Shown here piece by piece: positions 27,077-36,690 of a DNA stretch of 64,000 nt (positions are counted from its first letter, which is position 1; each line of letters starts with the position of its first letter). The notes below the pieces were generated by a model. That model was not told the DNA's origin, ran no database searches, and saw only the letters and a list, made by a program, of their open reading frames with translations. Origin of the DNA: an uncultured Psychrobacter sp. (GTDB lineage: Bacteria; Pseudomonadota; Gammaproteobacteria; Pseudomonadales; Moraxellaceae); the NCBI GenBank assembly GCA_947501045.1, contig CANMUI010000006.1, positions 1-64,000 on the forward strand, given 5' to 3'. The position numbers were made by a program, and so were the translations under genes.

Positions 27077-28207
27077 ATGGACAAAACGACTGAGCAAACA
27101 TATAAATCAGCTCTTACAGATGATTTGCGACATGACTACGAACGTTTAGCTCAGCGCGCCAATTTGCGTTATGTCAGCGACGATGAGCCCGGCTTTACGC
27201 GCAGGCGCTGGGGGCGCGGTTTTACTTATCGTGATGCGACTGGCAAGACAGTAAAAGATAAAGCTTTGCGTCAGCGTTTCGACTCTCTTGTCATACCGCC
27301 TATGTGGTCAGATGTTTGGATATGCCAAGATGAAAAAGGCCATTTGCAATCAACAGGCCGCGATGATAAAGCGCGCAAACAGTATTTGTACCATCCACTA
27401 TGGGATAGCGTACGTGATCAAGCTAAGTTCGATGCGATGATTGGTTTTGCTGAGGCGCTGCCCAATTTGCGCGCGCAGGTTGAGCAGGATTTATCAGCAG
27501 AGGCATTATCTTACGCTAATGTACTGGCGGCTGTGGTTAAACTGCTTGAGACGACGTTAATTCGTATTGGCAATAGCCGTTACGCCAAGCTTAACAAAAG
27601 CTATGGTTTAAGCACTTTACGTAGTAAACACTTGAGCGAAACCGAGGATGGGCTGGCGTTTGACTTTGTAGGTAAAAGCGCTAAAGAGCATCATGTTGAA
27701 CTGCAAGATGAGCGCTTAATCGATATTGTACAGGCGTGTTCTGAGCTGCCAGGCTACCAAGTTTTTAAATATTTAGATGAGAATGGCGATAAGCAAGTGG
27801 TTGATAGCTCTGATATAAACAACTATTTACGCGAACATCTTTGTAGTAACGGTTGTAGCGACAGACTGTATAGCGCCAAAGACTTTCGCACTTGGATGGC
27901 AAGTGTGCTTGCAGCGAGCTATCTTTATGATGAGCTGCAAACCTCAGAAGCCGGTGAGATATTAGTTAGTGCCCCTGATAGCAAACTGCGGCAGAAGCTG
28001 GTAACAAATATGGTCAAAAATGTAGCTGAGGAGCTAGGTAATACCCCAAGCGTTTGCCGCGCCTCTTACATCCATCCTATTATTATTGAGCGGTTCTTGG
28101 CCGGACAGTTTTTTGAGCCCTATAAACAAGCACGTCGCGGACGTACTAAAACTTATCAAAGTATAGAAGAAAAAGCCTTACTTGGGTTTTTAAATAACTT
28201 AAAATAA
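27077..28207 (+). CDS. DNA topoisomerase IB (bacterial, poxvirus-like)
   Basis: A 376-residue type IB topoisomerase that relaxes supercoils through a 3'-phosphotyrosine link. N-terminal segments GRGFTYRDA and LVIPPMW, and TGRDDKARKQYLYHP near residue 95, are characteristic. The catalytic domain shows RIGNSRYAK (Arg), KDFRTWMAS (Arg), and the nucleophilic Tyr in RASYIHP near 335. It is a stand-alone gene; only an ordinary A/T-rich 211-bp gap follows it. Confidence 0.92.
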   Translation: MDKTTEQTYKSALTDDLRHDYERLAQRANLRYVSDDEPGFTRRRWGRGFTYRDATGKTVKDKALRQRFDSLVIPPMWSDVWICQDEKGHLQSTGRDDKARKQYLYHPLWDSVRDQAKFDAMIGFAEALPNLRAQVEQDLSAEALSYANVLAAVVKLLETTLIRIGNSRYAKLNKSYGLSTLRSKHLSETEDGLAFDFVGKSAKEHHVELQDERLIDIVQACSELPGYQVFKYLDENGDKQVVDSSDINNYLREHLCSNGCSDRLYSAKDFRTWMASVLAASYLYDELQTSEAGEILVSAPDSKLRQKLVTNMVKNVAEELGNTPSVCRASYIHPIIIERFLAGQFFEPYKQARRGRTKTYQSIEEKALLGFLNNLK

Positions 28208-28418
28208 AAATGTATCTTGTTTTAATCTATTTCAAAGTACAGCTAGCGTCTTCATCCTAGTCATAGTTCATATTCACAAGAATACTCATCTAGACTCCTA
28301 GCTTTAAAAGTGATACGTTATGTATTGAAATAGATATAAACAGGCTACTATAAATAGAAGTAGCTACAAAAACAGCTATTTTCTCCTCTTATCTCAACTT
28401 TTGCTAAAGGATTAGCTC

Positions 28419-30116
28419 ATGACCACTTCATCATTAAATAATACCCATTCTTTAAAAAGCTATAGCGATTACTATGACAACTTTGATATGGCATCGTTGT
28501 TAAAAGAAATCTTTGGCGATCATCTAGATGATAGGCTTAATGCTTATCTGGCTTGCTGTGGACGTCACGTTCGTGATGGTCTGGCGGATAAAACGGCTTT
28601 GGTTCATGAAGATACCGCGGGCATAATTACTCGTATGAGTTTTAGTGAATTAGATGTTGCCAGTGCGCAAGTCGCCAATTTATTACAGTCTTATGGGGTC
28701 AAGGTGGGTGATCAAGTCGCCACTATGCTACCGCGTACCCCTGAATTATTGGTTATTGTATTAGCAACATGGCGACTAGGCGCTGTCTATCAGCCTCTAT
28801 TTACCGCTTTTGGTTATGATTCTATCAAATACCGGATGGATAAGGCCAATACTAAAGTAGTCTTCACCAACAGCGAGAATCGCAACAAATTTGAAGATTT
28901 AGCGCAGCAAACTAAAATGGTCATGGTTGGCAATCAATCTGATAACCAAGCTTGGGATGATGATCATTACAACGAAATGGTTGTTAAACAAAACCAAACC
29001 TTTGAGCCAGTATTGCTCGATACTGATGCGCCATTTTTACAGATGTTCACCTCAGGTACGGTTGGTAAGGCCAAAGGCGTCAGTGTGCCTTTAGCAGCAT
29101 TGCCAGCATTTTACTTATATATGCGCTACGCCATGGATCTGCGTGCATCTGATAACTATTGGAACATGGCAGATCCCGGCTGGGCATATGGGCTTTATTA
29201 TGCTATCACTGGGCCTTTATTAATGGGTAACACTACTTATTTTAACGAAGCTGCCTTTGATGCGAATAATACGCGTGACTTTATCAAACGCCATAATATT
29301 ACTAACTTGGCCTCATCGCCAACAGCTTATCGAATGATGAAATCCAGCGGCGTATTTGCAGCATCCGATGATAGTGCGTCCTCTGATAGCAATAATGACA
29401 AGCTATCACTACGCTGCGTTAATTCTGCAGGTGAGACTTTAAACACTGAAGTAGTCAGCTGGATTGAGAATCATTTAGGCTGCAAAGTTTGTGATCAATA
29501 TGGGCAAACTGAGACGGGTATGACCTGCTGTGAGCATCACGCCCTAGAACATAAATGTCCAGTAGGTTCGATGGGTATGGCCCTGCCTGGTCATACTTTG
29601 GTGGTAATAGACGATAATATGCAAGTCTTGCCTGATGGTGAGCAGGGTCAGCTGGCAGTGGTGGTCAGTCAATCACCAGCGTTTTATTTCCGTGGTTATA
29701 GCTGGAACGAGAAGCAAGCCTTTGTGGATGATTATTATCTAACTGGTGACGTGGTTGAACGCCATAGTGATGGTACTTATTGGTTTTCAGGGCGCGATGA
29801 TGACATTATTACTACTGCAGGCTACCGCGTAGGACCTACTGATGTAGAGAATACAGTGCTTGAGCATGAAGCAGTTGCAGAATCTGCTGCTATTGGTGTG
29901 CCTGATGAGGTGCGCGGGCACAATATCAAGTCCTATGTGGTGCTCAAAGAGGGTGTTGACGCTAGTGATGAGATCGCCCAGCAAATCAAAGATTTGGTTC
30001 GCAAGCGTTTATCGGCGCATGCTTATCCGCGTGAGGTTGAGTTTATAGATGCGCTACCCAAAACACCAAGCGGCAAGATTCAGCGCTTTTTATTACGTAG
30101 CTTATCCGCTGATTAA
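28419..30116 (+). CDS. AMP-binding acyl-CoA synthetase (acetyl/medium-chain type)
   Basis: A 565-residue ANL-superfamily enzyme that adenylates a carboxylic acid and transfers it to CoA. The phosphate-binding loop is FTSGTVGKAKGV. DQYGQTETG and the hinge YWFSGRDDDIITTAGYRVGP follow, and the catalytic Lys is in KTPSGKIQRFLLRSL at the C terminus. The region around NMADPGWAYGLYY resembles acetyl-, propionyl- and medium-chain synthetases rather than FadD. An AAGGA site precedes the ATG. A short-chain dehydrogenase gene follows after 33 bp, suggesting joint use in fatty or branched acid breakdown. Chain length not determined. Confidence 0.88.
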   Translation: MTTSSLNNTHSLKSYSDYYDNFDMASLLKEIFGDHLDDRLNAYLACCGRHVRDGLADKTALVHEDTAGIITRMSFSELDVASAQVANLLQSYGVKVGDQVATMLPRTPELLVIVLATWRLGAVYQPLFTAFGYDSIKYRMDKANTKVVFTNSENRNKFEDLAQQTKMVMVGNQSDNQAWDDDHYNEMVVKQNQTFEPVLLDTDAPFLQMFTSGTVGKAKGVSVPLAALPAFYLYMRYAMDLRASDNYWNMADPGWAYGLYYAITGPLLMGNTTYFNEAAFDANNTRDFIKRHNITNLASSPTAYRMMKSSGVFAASDDSASSDSNNDKLSLRCVNSAGETLNTEVVSWIENHLGCKVCDQYGQTETGMTCCEHHALEHKCPVGSMGMALPGHTLVVIDDNMQVLPDGEQGQLAVVVSQSPAFYFRGYSWNEKQAFVDDYYLTGDVVERHSDGTYWFSGRDDDIITTAGYRVGPTDVENTVLEHEAVAESAAIGVPDEVRGHNIKSYVVLKEGVDASDEIAQQIKDLVRKRLSAHAYPREVEFIDALPKTPSGKIQRFLLRSLSAD

Positions 30117-30149
30117 AAAGTTCTAACACTAAATAGAAAAGGAGTAAAA

Positions 30150-30941
30150 ATGGATATTGGCAATAATATTTTTTTGGTAACGGGCGGTGCGTCAGGTTTA
30201 GGCGAATCAGTGGTTCGCGCTATTGTCAATCAAGGCGGTAATGTCGTTGTCGCTGATCTCAATGAGTCGACAGGTCAAGATTTGGCAGAGGAGCTTGGCG
30301 ATAAGGCTCGCTTTATTCGCTGCGATGTTACTAGCGGTGAGGAGGTACAAGCAGCTGTTGATTTAGCCGAACAAACCTTTGGCGGTCTACAAGGATCAAT
30401 AAACTGTGCAGGCATTGTGATAGTACAAAAGTTATTAGATCGTGACAATAATCCGGCCGATCTTAGTGAATTTAGTCGCGGGGTCAATATCAATCTGGTG
30501 GGTTCGTTCAACGTGGCACGTTTAGTCGCGGCTAGTATTGCTCGCCGTGTTACAGCTACCGCTGATGATAAAGGCAATACTGAGAAAAACACAGACCAAG
30601 GCGTCATTATCAATATTGCATCCATCGCCGCTTTTGATGGCCAAGTCGGGCAAGGCAGTTATGCCTCTTCAAAAGCTGGCGTAGTTGGTCTCACTCTGCC
30701 ATTAGCGCGTGAATTGGCTCGTCATGGTATTCGCGTTATGACTATCGCCCCAGGGGTTTTTGCCACCCCTATGATGCAAAGCATCCCTGAAAAAGCACGT
30801 GAGGAGTTAGAAACAGCCGTGCCTTATCCCAAGCGTTTAGGCGCTCCTAGCGAGTTTGCCAGTCTAGTAACGCACATCATCAACAACGCTTATCTAAACG
30901 GTGAAGTTATTCGTTTAGATGGCGCTATTCGTATGATATAA
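30150..30941 (+). CDS. SDR-family oxidoreductase, 3-hydroxyacyl-CoA dehydrogenase (HSD10)-like
   Basis: A 263-residue short-chain dehydrogenase. Cofactor motif TGGASGLGES (residues 11-20) with Asp in VVVADLNE suggests NAD(H). NCAGI, a Ser in IINIASIAAF, and the YASSK active-site pair with IAPGVFATPMM follow, resembling type 2 3-hydroxyacyl-CoA dehydrogenases. An AAGGAG site precedes the ATG and the gene directly follows the acyl-CoA synthetase, so a beta-oxidation-like role is likely. Confidence 0.87.
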   Translation: MDIGNNIFLVTGGASGLGESVVRAIVNQGGNVVVADLNESTGQDLAEELGDKARFIRCDVTSGEEVQAAVDLAEQTFGGLQGSINCAGIVIVQKLLDRDNNPADLSEFSRGVNINLVGSFNVARLVAASIARRVTATADDKGNTEKNTDQGVIINIASIAAFDGQVGQGSYASSKAGVVGLTLPLARELARHGIRVMTIAPGVFATPMMQSIPEKAREELETAVPYPKRLGAPSEFASLVTHIINNAYLNGEVIRLDGAIRMI

Positions 30942-31559
30942 ATATATTCATTTTTATGCATATTTAATCACACACCTTACACAAAAGTTGATATAATGCT
31001 TTGACATATTGCGAAGATGTTACTTAACGGTAAGTCAAAAAGGTCAAAGCTTATGTCACTTTCCAACAAGAGTTCTGACAAAAAATCCTACCGGTTGGTT
31101 TCTTACTGGCTGTTTGCAGTCGTCAAATTTGGCGTTATTGTTCTGGTTAATACCCATACAATAGCCTGTAAAAATAAGTCACTTTCGCTTTTCGATAAAC
31201 AAAGTAAATCTAGTATTAAGCTTTATAGCCAGTTATTTAATTACTGTTAATGGGTCGTATGTTCAAACTCCCATGGTCGGTTTAGGTAATAACTCAGTTA
31301 ATAATGTCTTCATTTATTGGTAATAAATAGCTTAGACATATTATTGAACTCAACCGCTTAATCAAAACGACAGCTTCAATGTTTTATTGATTAATTAGTA
31401 AAACTTTACTAATGATCCATGTAGTTCTGAGCCAGCGAAGTCAATAGCAAAATTGTGTTTGTAAAAAAAATAAAATAAATATCAATTTTTCTATAAAGAT
31501 AATTTACTTTTGTTTATTAATAATAATAAATCTATTTACATTTATAGTAAGGGCATCCT
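30942..31559. other. A/T-rich 618-bp gap before the acyltransferase gene
   Basis: This gap lies between two plus-strand genes. A TATAAT word occurs near 30991. An open frame of 77 codons (31017-31250) has one hydrophobic stretch but no strong ribosome site, and no family is evident; I regard it as unproven. The last 120 bp are extremely A/T-rich and probably hold the acyltransferase promoter. The gap may contain decayed or foreign sequence. Confidence 0.4.
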
Positions 31560-33533
31560 GTGTTTGACAAATATACTTATCATGAATACAGAAATGATAT
31601 TCAAGGGCTAAGAGCTGTAGGTGCTATCATTATTATGGTATTCCACATCTGGTTCAACAAGGTATCAGGTGGGGTTGATGTTTTCTTTGTTATCTCTGGG
31701 TTTTTGATGGCATCTATTGTCCTAAAAGGATATTTTTTAAACGGTACCGTTAGTCCGTTTCCGTTTTGGAGCGGGGTGGTAAAAAGAGTATCACCATCAG
31801 CTTATATCGTACTAGGTGCCACGCTAGTTGCTAGTTATTTTATTACCTCTCCTGTGCTCATATATAGTGTATTACATGAGATTATTGCCAGTGCTGTTCA
31901 TTTAGAGAATATTCAGCTGATCAGACTTGCGGTTGATTATCTAGCTACTGGTCAGCCTGACAGTCCCGTCCAACAGTTCTGGGCACTGTCTATTCAAATG
32001 CAATTTTATGTGATTTTTCCGCTAGTACTTATTCCTTTGGCTTATTTGACCAAGAAAACTCAGAACTCTATGCCTCTTTTTTTAGGGGTAGGTTTTATTA
32101 TAGTGGCGTCTTTTATTTATGCTACGCTATTGGTGAGAAGTAACCCGGCGATGAGTTATTTTAATCCGTTATCAAGAGTTTGGGAGTTTTTCTTTGGGTC
32201 ACTCTCATATCTATTGATAGCCAATATGCAAAGGATTAAGTATAGACAGCTTTTAGGGATATTAGGGATTGCCCTGATCATTGGCGGCGCTATCTTTATA
32301 CCTAGAGGCGCTAACTTTTCAGGGCCTGTCTCTTTGATTCCGGTATTAGGTGCGGTCGCTATTATCATGTCCGGTATTGGCGGTAAAGGCGTGGTGAATA
32401 AGCTATTATCCCATAGGTATTTGGTGTTTTTGGGCGGGATATCTTTTACGATCTACCTGTGGCATTGGCCGATACTGGTGTTTTTTAAAGAGTACTTTGG
32501 GATTGAGTCGGTCAGCTTGCTTCAAGGTTTAGCCATCATGGTTCTCGCTACCATCTTAGCTTACTTCACTAGTAAAAAAGTCGAGTTTCCTCTTAGAAAA
32601 ATACCAAGAGAGAAGGTATTGGTTAATTTCTCTATCGGGATACTGTTTTTCTTACCTGTCGTTGTAGCTGCTTTTGCCTTTCGACAGGAAGTGGTCTCCA
32701 CTACTGAAAACACCTTGACTACGTTGAATAACAAGTCTATTGAAACGTTCTCAGGAGACCGTATTTATATCGAGGATCGAGCTTTTAAACCAAATCGCGA
32801 TCGTCTGCTTACTATCAAAAAGAGAGTTCCTGCTGCTTATGCCGATGGGTGTAACCAATCTATGGATGATCCAGAGGTCACCACTTGCGACTTTGGTGAT
32901 GTAGATGCTGAGAAAACGATTATATTGGCAGGGGGTTCCCACGCGGTACAGTGGATTACCGCGCTAGACGCTATAGGCAAAGAGAACCATTTTAAAATTA
33001 TCAACATGACCAAAGCTGCTTGTCCTTTGGGAGTAGTAGAAGATTCGAATGAATCTTGTCACGAATGGAACAAAAGCGCACTTGAGAAGATTGTAGCTAT
33101 CAATCCTGATGCCGTTATTACCAACTCTACCAGAGCGGATGTCGACAAAGGTGAGTTTATCCCTGAAACCTATGTGGATAGCTGGCGCGTACTTGCTGAT
33201 AACGGTATCAAGGTTATCGGTATCAGAGACAATCCACGTTTTGCATTTGACGTACCAGATTGTCTACATAGAAATAGAAATTCGGCAGATGAAAATGCTT
33301 GTATGGTAGATCGAGCGAATATCTTGCAGCCGACTGATCCTTCTGCCGCCTACCAAGATATTATTACTGGAATTGATATGTCGGATATGTTCTGTACTGC
33401 AGATGTTTGTCCTACTACTTTTTCTGGAAGAATTATGTACCGAGATGCTGAGCATATCAGCATAGAGTATGCCAAGTTTATACAAGATAATTTTGAAAAT
33501 AAACTAAAAGAGGTCATGCCTGATATAGGCTAG
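31560..33533 (+). CDS. OafA/YrhL-type acyltransferase with C-terminal SGNH domain
   Basis: A 657-residue membrane O-acyltransferase likely to acetylate surface polysaccharide or LPS. The acyltransferase-3 domain (about residues 8-370, roughly 10-11 helices) begins YRNDIQGLRAVGAIIIMVFHIW. It also has GGVDVFFVISGFLM and, further on, YLWHWPILVF. The C-terminal periplasmic SGNH hydrolase-like domain starts near 440, with ILAGGSHAVQW as block I. The start is GTG at 31560, with AAGGG about 8 nt upstream. It is a single gene between a long A/T-rich gap and two hairpins. Confidence 0.9.
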   Translation: MFDKYTYHEYRNDIQGLRAVGAIIIMVFHIWFNKVSGGVDVFFVISGFLMASIVLKGYFLNGTVSPFPFWSGVVKRVSPSAYIVLGATLVASYFITSPVLIYSVLHEIIASAVHLENIQLIRLAVDYLATGQPDSPVQQFWALSIQMQFYVIFPLVLIPLAYLTKKTQNSMPLFLGVGFIIVASFIYATLLVRSNPAMSYFNPLSRVWEFFFGSLSYLLIANMQRIKYRQLLGILGIALIIGGAIFIPRGANFSGPVSLIPVLGAVAIIMSGIGGKGVVNKLLSHRYLVFLGGISFTIYLWHWPILVFFKEYFGIESVSLLQGLAIMVLATILAYFTSKKVEFPLRKIPREKVLVNFSIGILFFLPVVVAAFAFRQEVVSTTENTLTTLNNKSIETFSGDRIYIEDRAFKPNRDRLLTIKKRVPAAYADGCNQSMDDPEVTTCDFGDVDAEKTIILAGGSHAVQWITALDAIGKENHFKIINMTKAACPLGVVEDSNESCHEWNKSALEKIVAINPDAVITNSTRADVDKGEFIPETYVDSWRVLADNGIKVIGIRDNPRFAFDVPDCLHRNRNSADENACMVDRANILQPTDPSAAYQDIITGIDMSDMFCTADVCPTTFSGRIMYRDAEHISIEYAKFIQDNFENKLKEVMPDIG

Positions 33534-33564
33534 TAACTAGTATTAGTAACTAATACTAGTTACT
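33532..33564 (+). repeat. Perfect 15-bp inverted repeat over the acyltransferase stop codon
   Basis: The two arms (33532-33546 and 33550-33564) are perfectly complementary with a 3-nt loop. The hairpin starts inside the TAG stop codon. No T-run follows, so it is not a standard terminator; it could protect the mRNA 3' end. Confidence 0.7.
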
Positions 33565-33588
33565 GAGCAGGAGTATAAGTCTCTAATT

Positions 33589-33633
33589 AAAAAGCGTTTG
33601 CATGCCTAAGTGGTGTGTAAACGCTTTTTTTTT
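33589..33633 (+). terminator. Terminator after the acyltransferase gene
   Basis: An 8-bp core stem (33592-33599 with 33619-33626) extends through flanking A and T runs. The right arm runs into nine T residues, so it works best on the plus strand. Confidence 0.85.
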
Positions 33634-33748
33634 GCCATTTATTTATTGTCTTTTCTCTTAAGTTTTTTAAATGTTGGCGCAGCCTGCTATAGTGTTTTCT
33701 ATAGCTACCAGAAAGTCACTAACTGCCATTGACATGAGCTATTCATGA

Positions 33749-33777
33749 GTTGAAATACAACTTAACATACCATATAT
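33749..33777 (+). promoter_or_regulatory. Sigma-32-like heat-shock promoter of clpB
   Basis: GTTGAAA (33749-33755) and a CCATATAT-type -10 (33770-33777) are separated by 14 nt. This is close to the RpoH consensus CTTGAAA-N14-CCCCATNT. It lies about 90 nt before the clpB ATG. Confidence 0.65.
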
Positions 33778-33863
33778 AGATAGCAGTCAAATTAAGGCGA
33801 TACTCTATAATTTTGTTATAACAAGAGGCTTGCCAAAAATACTAATTATAAAAGGATAAAAAT

Positions 33864-36461
33864 ATGAGGTTTGAGAAATTTACTCAAAAGCTGCAATCAG
33901 CTATTCAAGAGGCGCAAAGCCTTGCGCTAGGGCGTGATAATACAGGCATTGCCCCTGTTCATTTACTTGCCGTTTTGTTGCAAGATGAGTCTAATCTATC
34001 GATTTGTCAGCAAGCAGGAGCATCCATTCCTGCGCTTAAGAACGGCGTGGCAAAAGCACTCGATAACCAAGCGACGATTAGCAATCCAACGGGAGAGGTC
34101 AACCTAAACCCTGATTCAGTAAAGATACTGAATCTTGCTGATCGACAAGCCCAAAAAGAGGGTGATGATTTTATAGCGACCGAATGGGTGATATTAGCGC
34201 TGGCAGAGCAAGGCGAGACTAAAAAGATATTTGAAAGTGCTGGCGTGACCGCTGATAAGTTAAAAGCAGTCATTGAAAAGCTACGCGGCGATCAAACCGT
34301 CGATAATCAAAACGCTGAAGACCAACGTGACGCTTTAAACAAATACACTATAAATTTAACCGAGCAAGCGGAGCTTGGTAAGCTTGATCCGGTTATTGGC
34401 CGTGATGAAGAGATACGCCGTACCATTCAGGTACTGTCGCGTCGTACTAAAAACAATCCTGTGCTCATCGGTGAACCAGGAGTCGGTAAAACGGCGATCG
34501 TTGAAGGCTTGGCACAAAAGATCATCAATGGTGATGTACCAGAAGGTCTGCGCCGTAAAGAAGTGCTGTCACTGGATTTGGGCGCACTAATCGCTGGCGC
34601 AAAATTTCGCGGTGAGTTTGAAGAGCGTCTCAAAGGCGTGTTAAGTGATCTTGCCAAACAAGAGGGTAACGTCATCTTATTTATTGATGAGCTGCATACC
34701 ATGGTCGGCGCAGGTAAGTCTGAGGGCGCGATGGATGCTGGCAATATGCTAAAACCGGCGCTGGCTCGCGGTGAGCTACACTGCGTTGGCGCAACAACCT
34801 TGGATGAATATCGTCAATATATCGAAAAGGACGCAGCTCTTGAGCGCCGCTTCCAAAAAGTATTGGTCGATGAGCCTACCGTTGAAGACACCATTGCGAT
34901 TCTGCGTGGTCTCAAAGAGCGTTATGAGCTGCATCATGGGGTCGATATTCAAGACAGCGCTATTATTGCAGCGGCGCGTATGAGTCATCGTTATATTACT
35001 GATCGCAAACTGCCGGACAAAGCTATTGATTTGGTTGATGAAGCCGCCAGCCGTCTGCGTATGGAGATGGATAGCAAACCTGAAGCATTGGGTAAGCTCG
35101 ATAGCCGTCTGATTCAGCTAAAGATGCAGCGCGAAGTGCTCAAAAACGAAGAGGACGCTGGCGCTAAAGCTGAGCGCAAAGTATTGGATAGTCAAATTGA
35201 GGAGCTAGAAAAAGAATATGCCGATCTCAACGAAGTTTGGCAAGCTGAAAAAGCATTGGTAAAAGGCAGTCAGCAGCTAAAAGATGAGCTGGATAAAGCC
35301 CGTATCGCTTATGACAAAGCTAGCCGTGAGGGCGATTATGAGACGATGAGTAAGCTGCAATATGAGACTATTCCGCAGCTGGAGCGCCGTATCAATGAGT
35401 CGGATTTGGCTGAGCAAAAAGAGCAGTCAGGCGAGCCTGCAGGGGTTAAACTACTACGTAATAAAGTTACGGATAATGAGATCGCCGAAGTGGTAGCGGC
35501 GGCTACCGGTATTCCGGTCAGCAAGATGCTACAAGGTGAGCGCGATAAAATGCTCGCTATGGAAGATAAGCTTCATGAGCGCGTCATCGGTCAAGACGAA
35601 GCCGTTGAAGCTGTTGCCAATGCCGTACGCCGTAGCCGCGCAGGATTATCTGATCCCAATCGTCCTTCTGGCTCGTTCTTATTCTTAGGGCCAACGGGTG
35701 TGGGTAAGACCGAATTGACCAAATCACTGGCTAACTTTTTGTTTGATAGTGAAGATGCGATTGTGCGTATCGACATGAGTGAATACATGGAGAAACACAG
35801 TGTTAGTCGTCTGGTCGGTGCGCCTCCAGGTTACGTCGGTTATGAGGAGGGTGGTACCTTGACCGAAGCGGTACGTCGTAAGCCTTATAGTGTGATACTG
35901 TTTGATGAGGTTGAAAAAGCGCATCCTGATGTGTTCAATATTTTACTACAAGTACTGGATGATGGACGTTTGACAGACTCGCAAGGCCGCGTTGTCGATT
36001 TTAAGAACACGGTCATTGTCATGACCAGTAACTTGGGTTCGCACAAAATCCAAGAGATGGTCGGTGATGACTATCAAGATATCAAAGCGGCAGTCATGGA
36101 TTCAGTCGGTGAGCATTTCCGTCCTGAGTTTATCAACCGGATTGATGAGATCGTAGTATTCCATGCCCTTGGACAAGAGCAAATGGCAGGTATTGCTGAT
36201 ATTCAGCTAGAGCGCCTGCGTCAACGTTTGCAAGATCGTGAATTGGATATCGTTATGTCTGATGAAGCTATGAGTCAACTAGTGGCAGTCGGTTATGACC
36301 CAGTATATGGCGCGCGTCCTTTAAAGCGTGCAATCCAGCAAGAGATCGAAAACCCGCTCTCATTGAAGCTACTGGCAGGCGACTTTGTCGCAGGAGATAT
36401 TATTAAAGTCGATTTGGGTCAAGATGACAAGCTTGTCTTTGATAAGCTTAGAATGAGTTAA
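33864..36461 (+). CDS. clpB: ATP-dependent chaperone ClpB
   Basis: Hexameric AAA+ disaggregase that works with DnaK to refold aggregated proteins after heat stress. The 865-residue protein has the full layout: Clp N-domain (1-145), first AAA+ domain with Walker A GEPGVGKT at 203-210, the middle coiled-coil domain (about 400-525), and the second AAA+ domain with Walker A GPTGVGKT near 610. Pore-loop segment GAKFRGEFEERLK is visible. The start MRFEKFT matches the family, with AAGGA upstream. The upstream sequence fits a sigma-32 promoter. Confidence 0.98.
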   Translation: MRFEKFTQKLQSAIQEAQSLALGRDNTGIAPVHLLAVLLQDESNLSICQQAGASIPALKNGVAKALDNQATISNPTGEVNLNPDSVKILNLADRQAQKEGDDFIATEWVILALAEQGETKKIFESAGVTADKLKAVIEKLRGDQTVDNQNAEDQRDALNKYTINLTEQAELGKLDPVIGRDEEIRRTIQVLSRRTKNNPVLIGEPGVGKTAIVEGLAQKIINGDVPEGLRRKEVLSLDLGALIAGAKFRGEFEERLKGVLSDLAKQEGNVILFIDELHTMVGAGKSEGAMDAGNMLKPALARGELHCVGATTLDEYRQYIEKDAALERRFQKVLVDEPTVEDTIAILRGLKERYELHHGVDIQDSAIIAAARMSHRYITDRKLPDKAIDLVDEAASRLRMEMDSKPEALGKLDSRLIQLKMQREVLKNEEDAGAKAERKVLDSQIEELEKEYADLNEVWQAEKALVKGSQQLKDELDKARIAYDKASREGDYETMSKLQYETIPQLERRINESDLAEQKEQSGEPAGVKLLRNKVTDNEIAEVVAAATGIPVSKMLQGERDKMLAMEDKLHERVIGQDEAVEAVANAVRRSRAGLSDPNRPSGSFLFLGPTGVGKTELTKSLANFLFDSEDAIVRIDMSEYMEKHSVSRLVGAPPGYVGYEEGGTLTEAVRRKPYSVILFDEVEKAHPDVFNILLQVLDDGRLTDSQGRVVDFKNTVIVMTSNLGSHKIQEMVGDDYQDIKAAVMDSVGEHFRPEFINRIDEIVVFHALGQEQMAGIADIQLERLRQRLQDRELDIVMSDEAMSQLVAVGYDPVYGARPLKRAIQQEIENPLSLKLLAGDFVAGDIIKVDLGQDDKLVFDKLRMS

Positions 36462-36505
36462 TATTAAGCGCTTTATAATAGTTTAATTTATGCTTAATTA
36501 AAACC

Positions 36506-36543
36506 AACCCCTTATTTGCACTAGCAAGTAAGGGGTTTTTTCG
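36506..36543 (+). terminator. clpB terminator
   Basis: A perfect 9-bp G/C-rich stem (36506-36514 with 36529-36537), with an inner TTGC/GCAA stem, is followed by T residues, 45 nt past clpB. Confidence 0.9.
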
Positions 36544-36690
36544 TTGCAAAGTACAAAATTTGTACCGCAGCAGTAGTTTGTCTTGCTATATTAATGAGAG
36601 CCTAATTCTTAATTATGCATCTTTAACAAAAATGGCATTTACACTCTGGTGTGTTGAGAATGGGTATACTAGCGAACAAGGATGATTATT

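Larger units (their letters stand above)
33534..33863. other. 330-bp gap before clpB
   Basis: It holds the hairpin continuing from the stop codon, a strong terminator, a 7-bp palindrome (33686-33692 with 33699-33705, loop TGTTTT), and the clpB heat-shock-type promoter. No ORF was recognised. Confidence 0.6.

Noticed and set aside
31017..31250. 77-codon frame in the gap before the acyltransferase gene
   Set aside because: One hydrophobic stretch and a TATAAT upstream, but no good ribosome site, no recognisable domain and biased low-complexity ends; not listed as a gene.
33686..33705. Short palindrome sharing the word TATAGTGTTTT with 23798-23808
   Set aside because: Only an 11-base word is shared and the arms differ; too short to call a repeat family.
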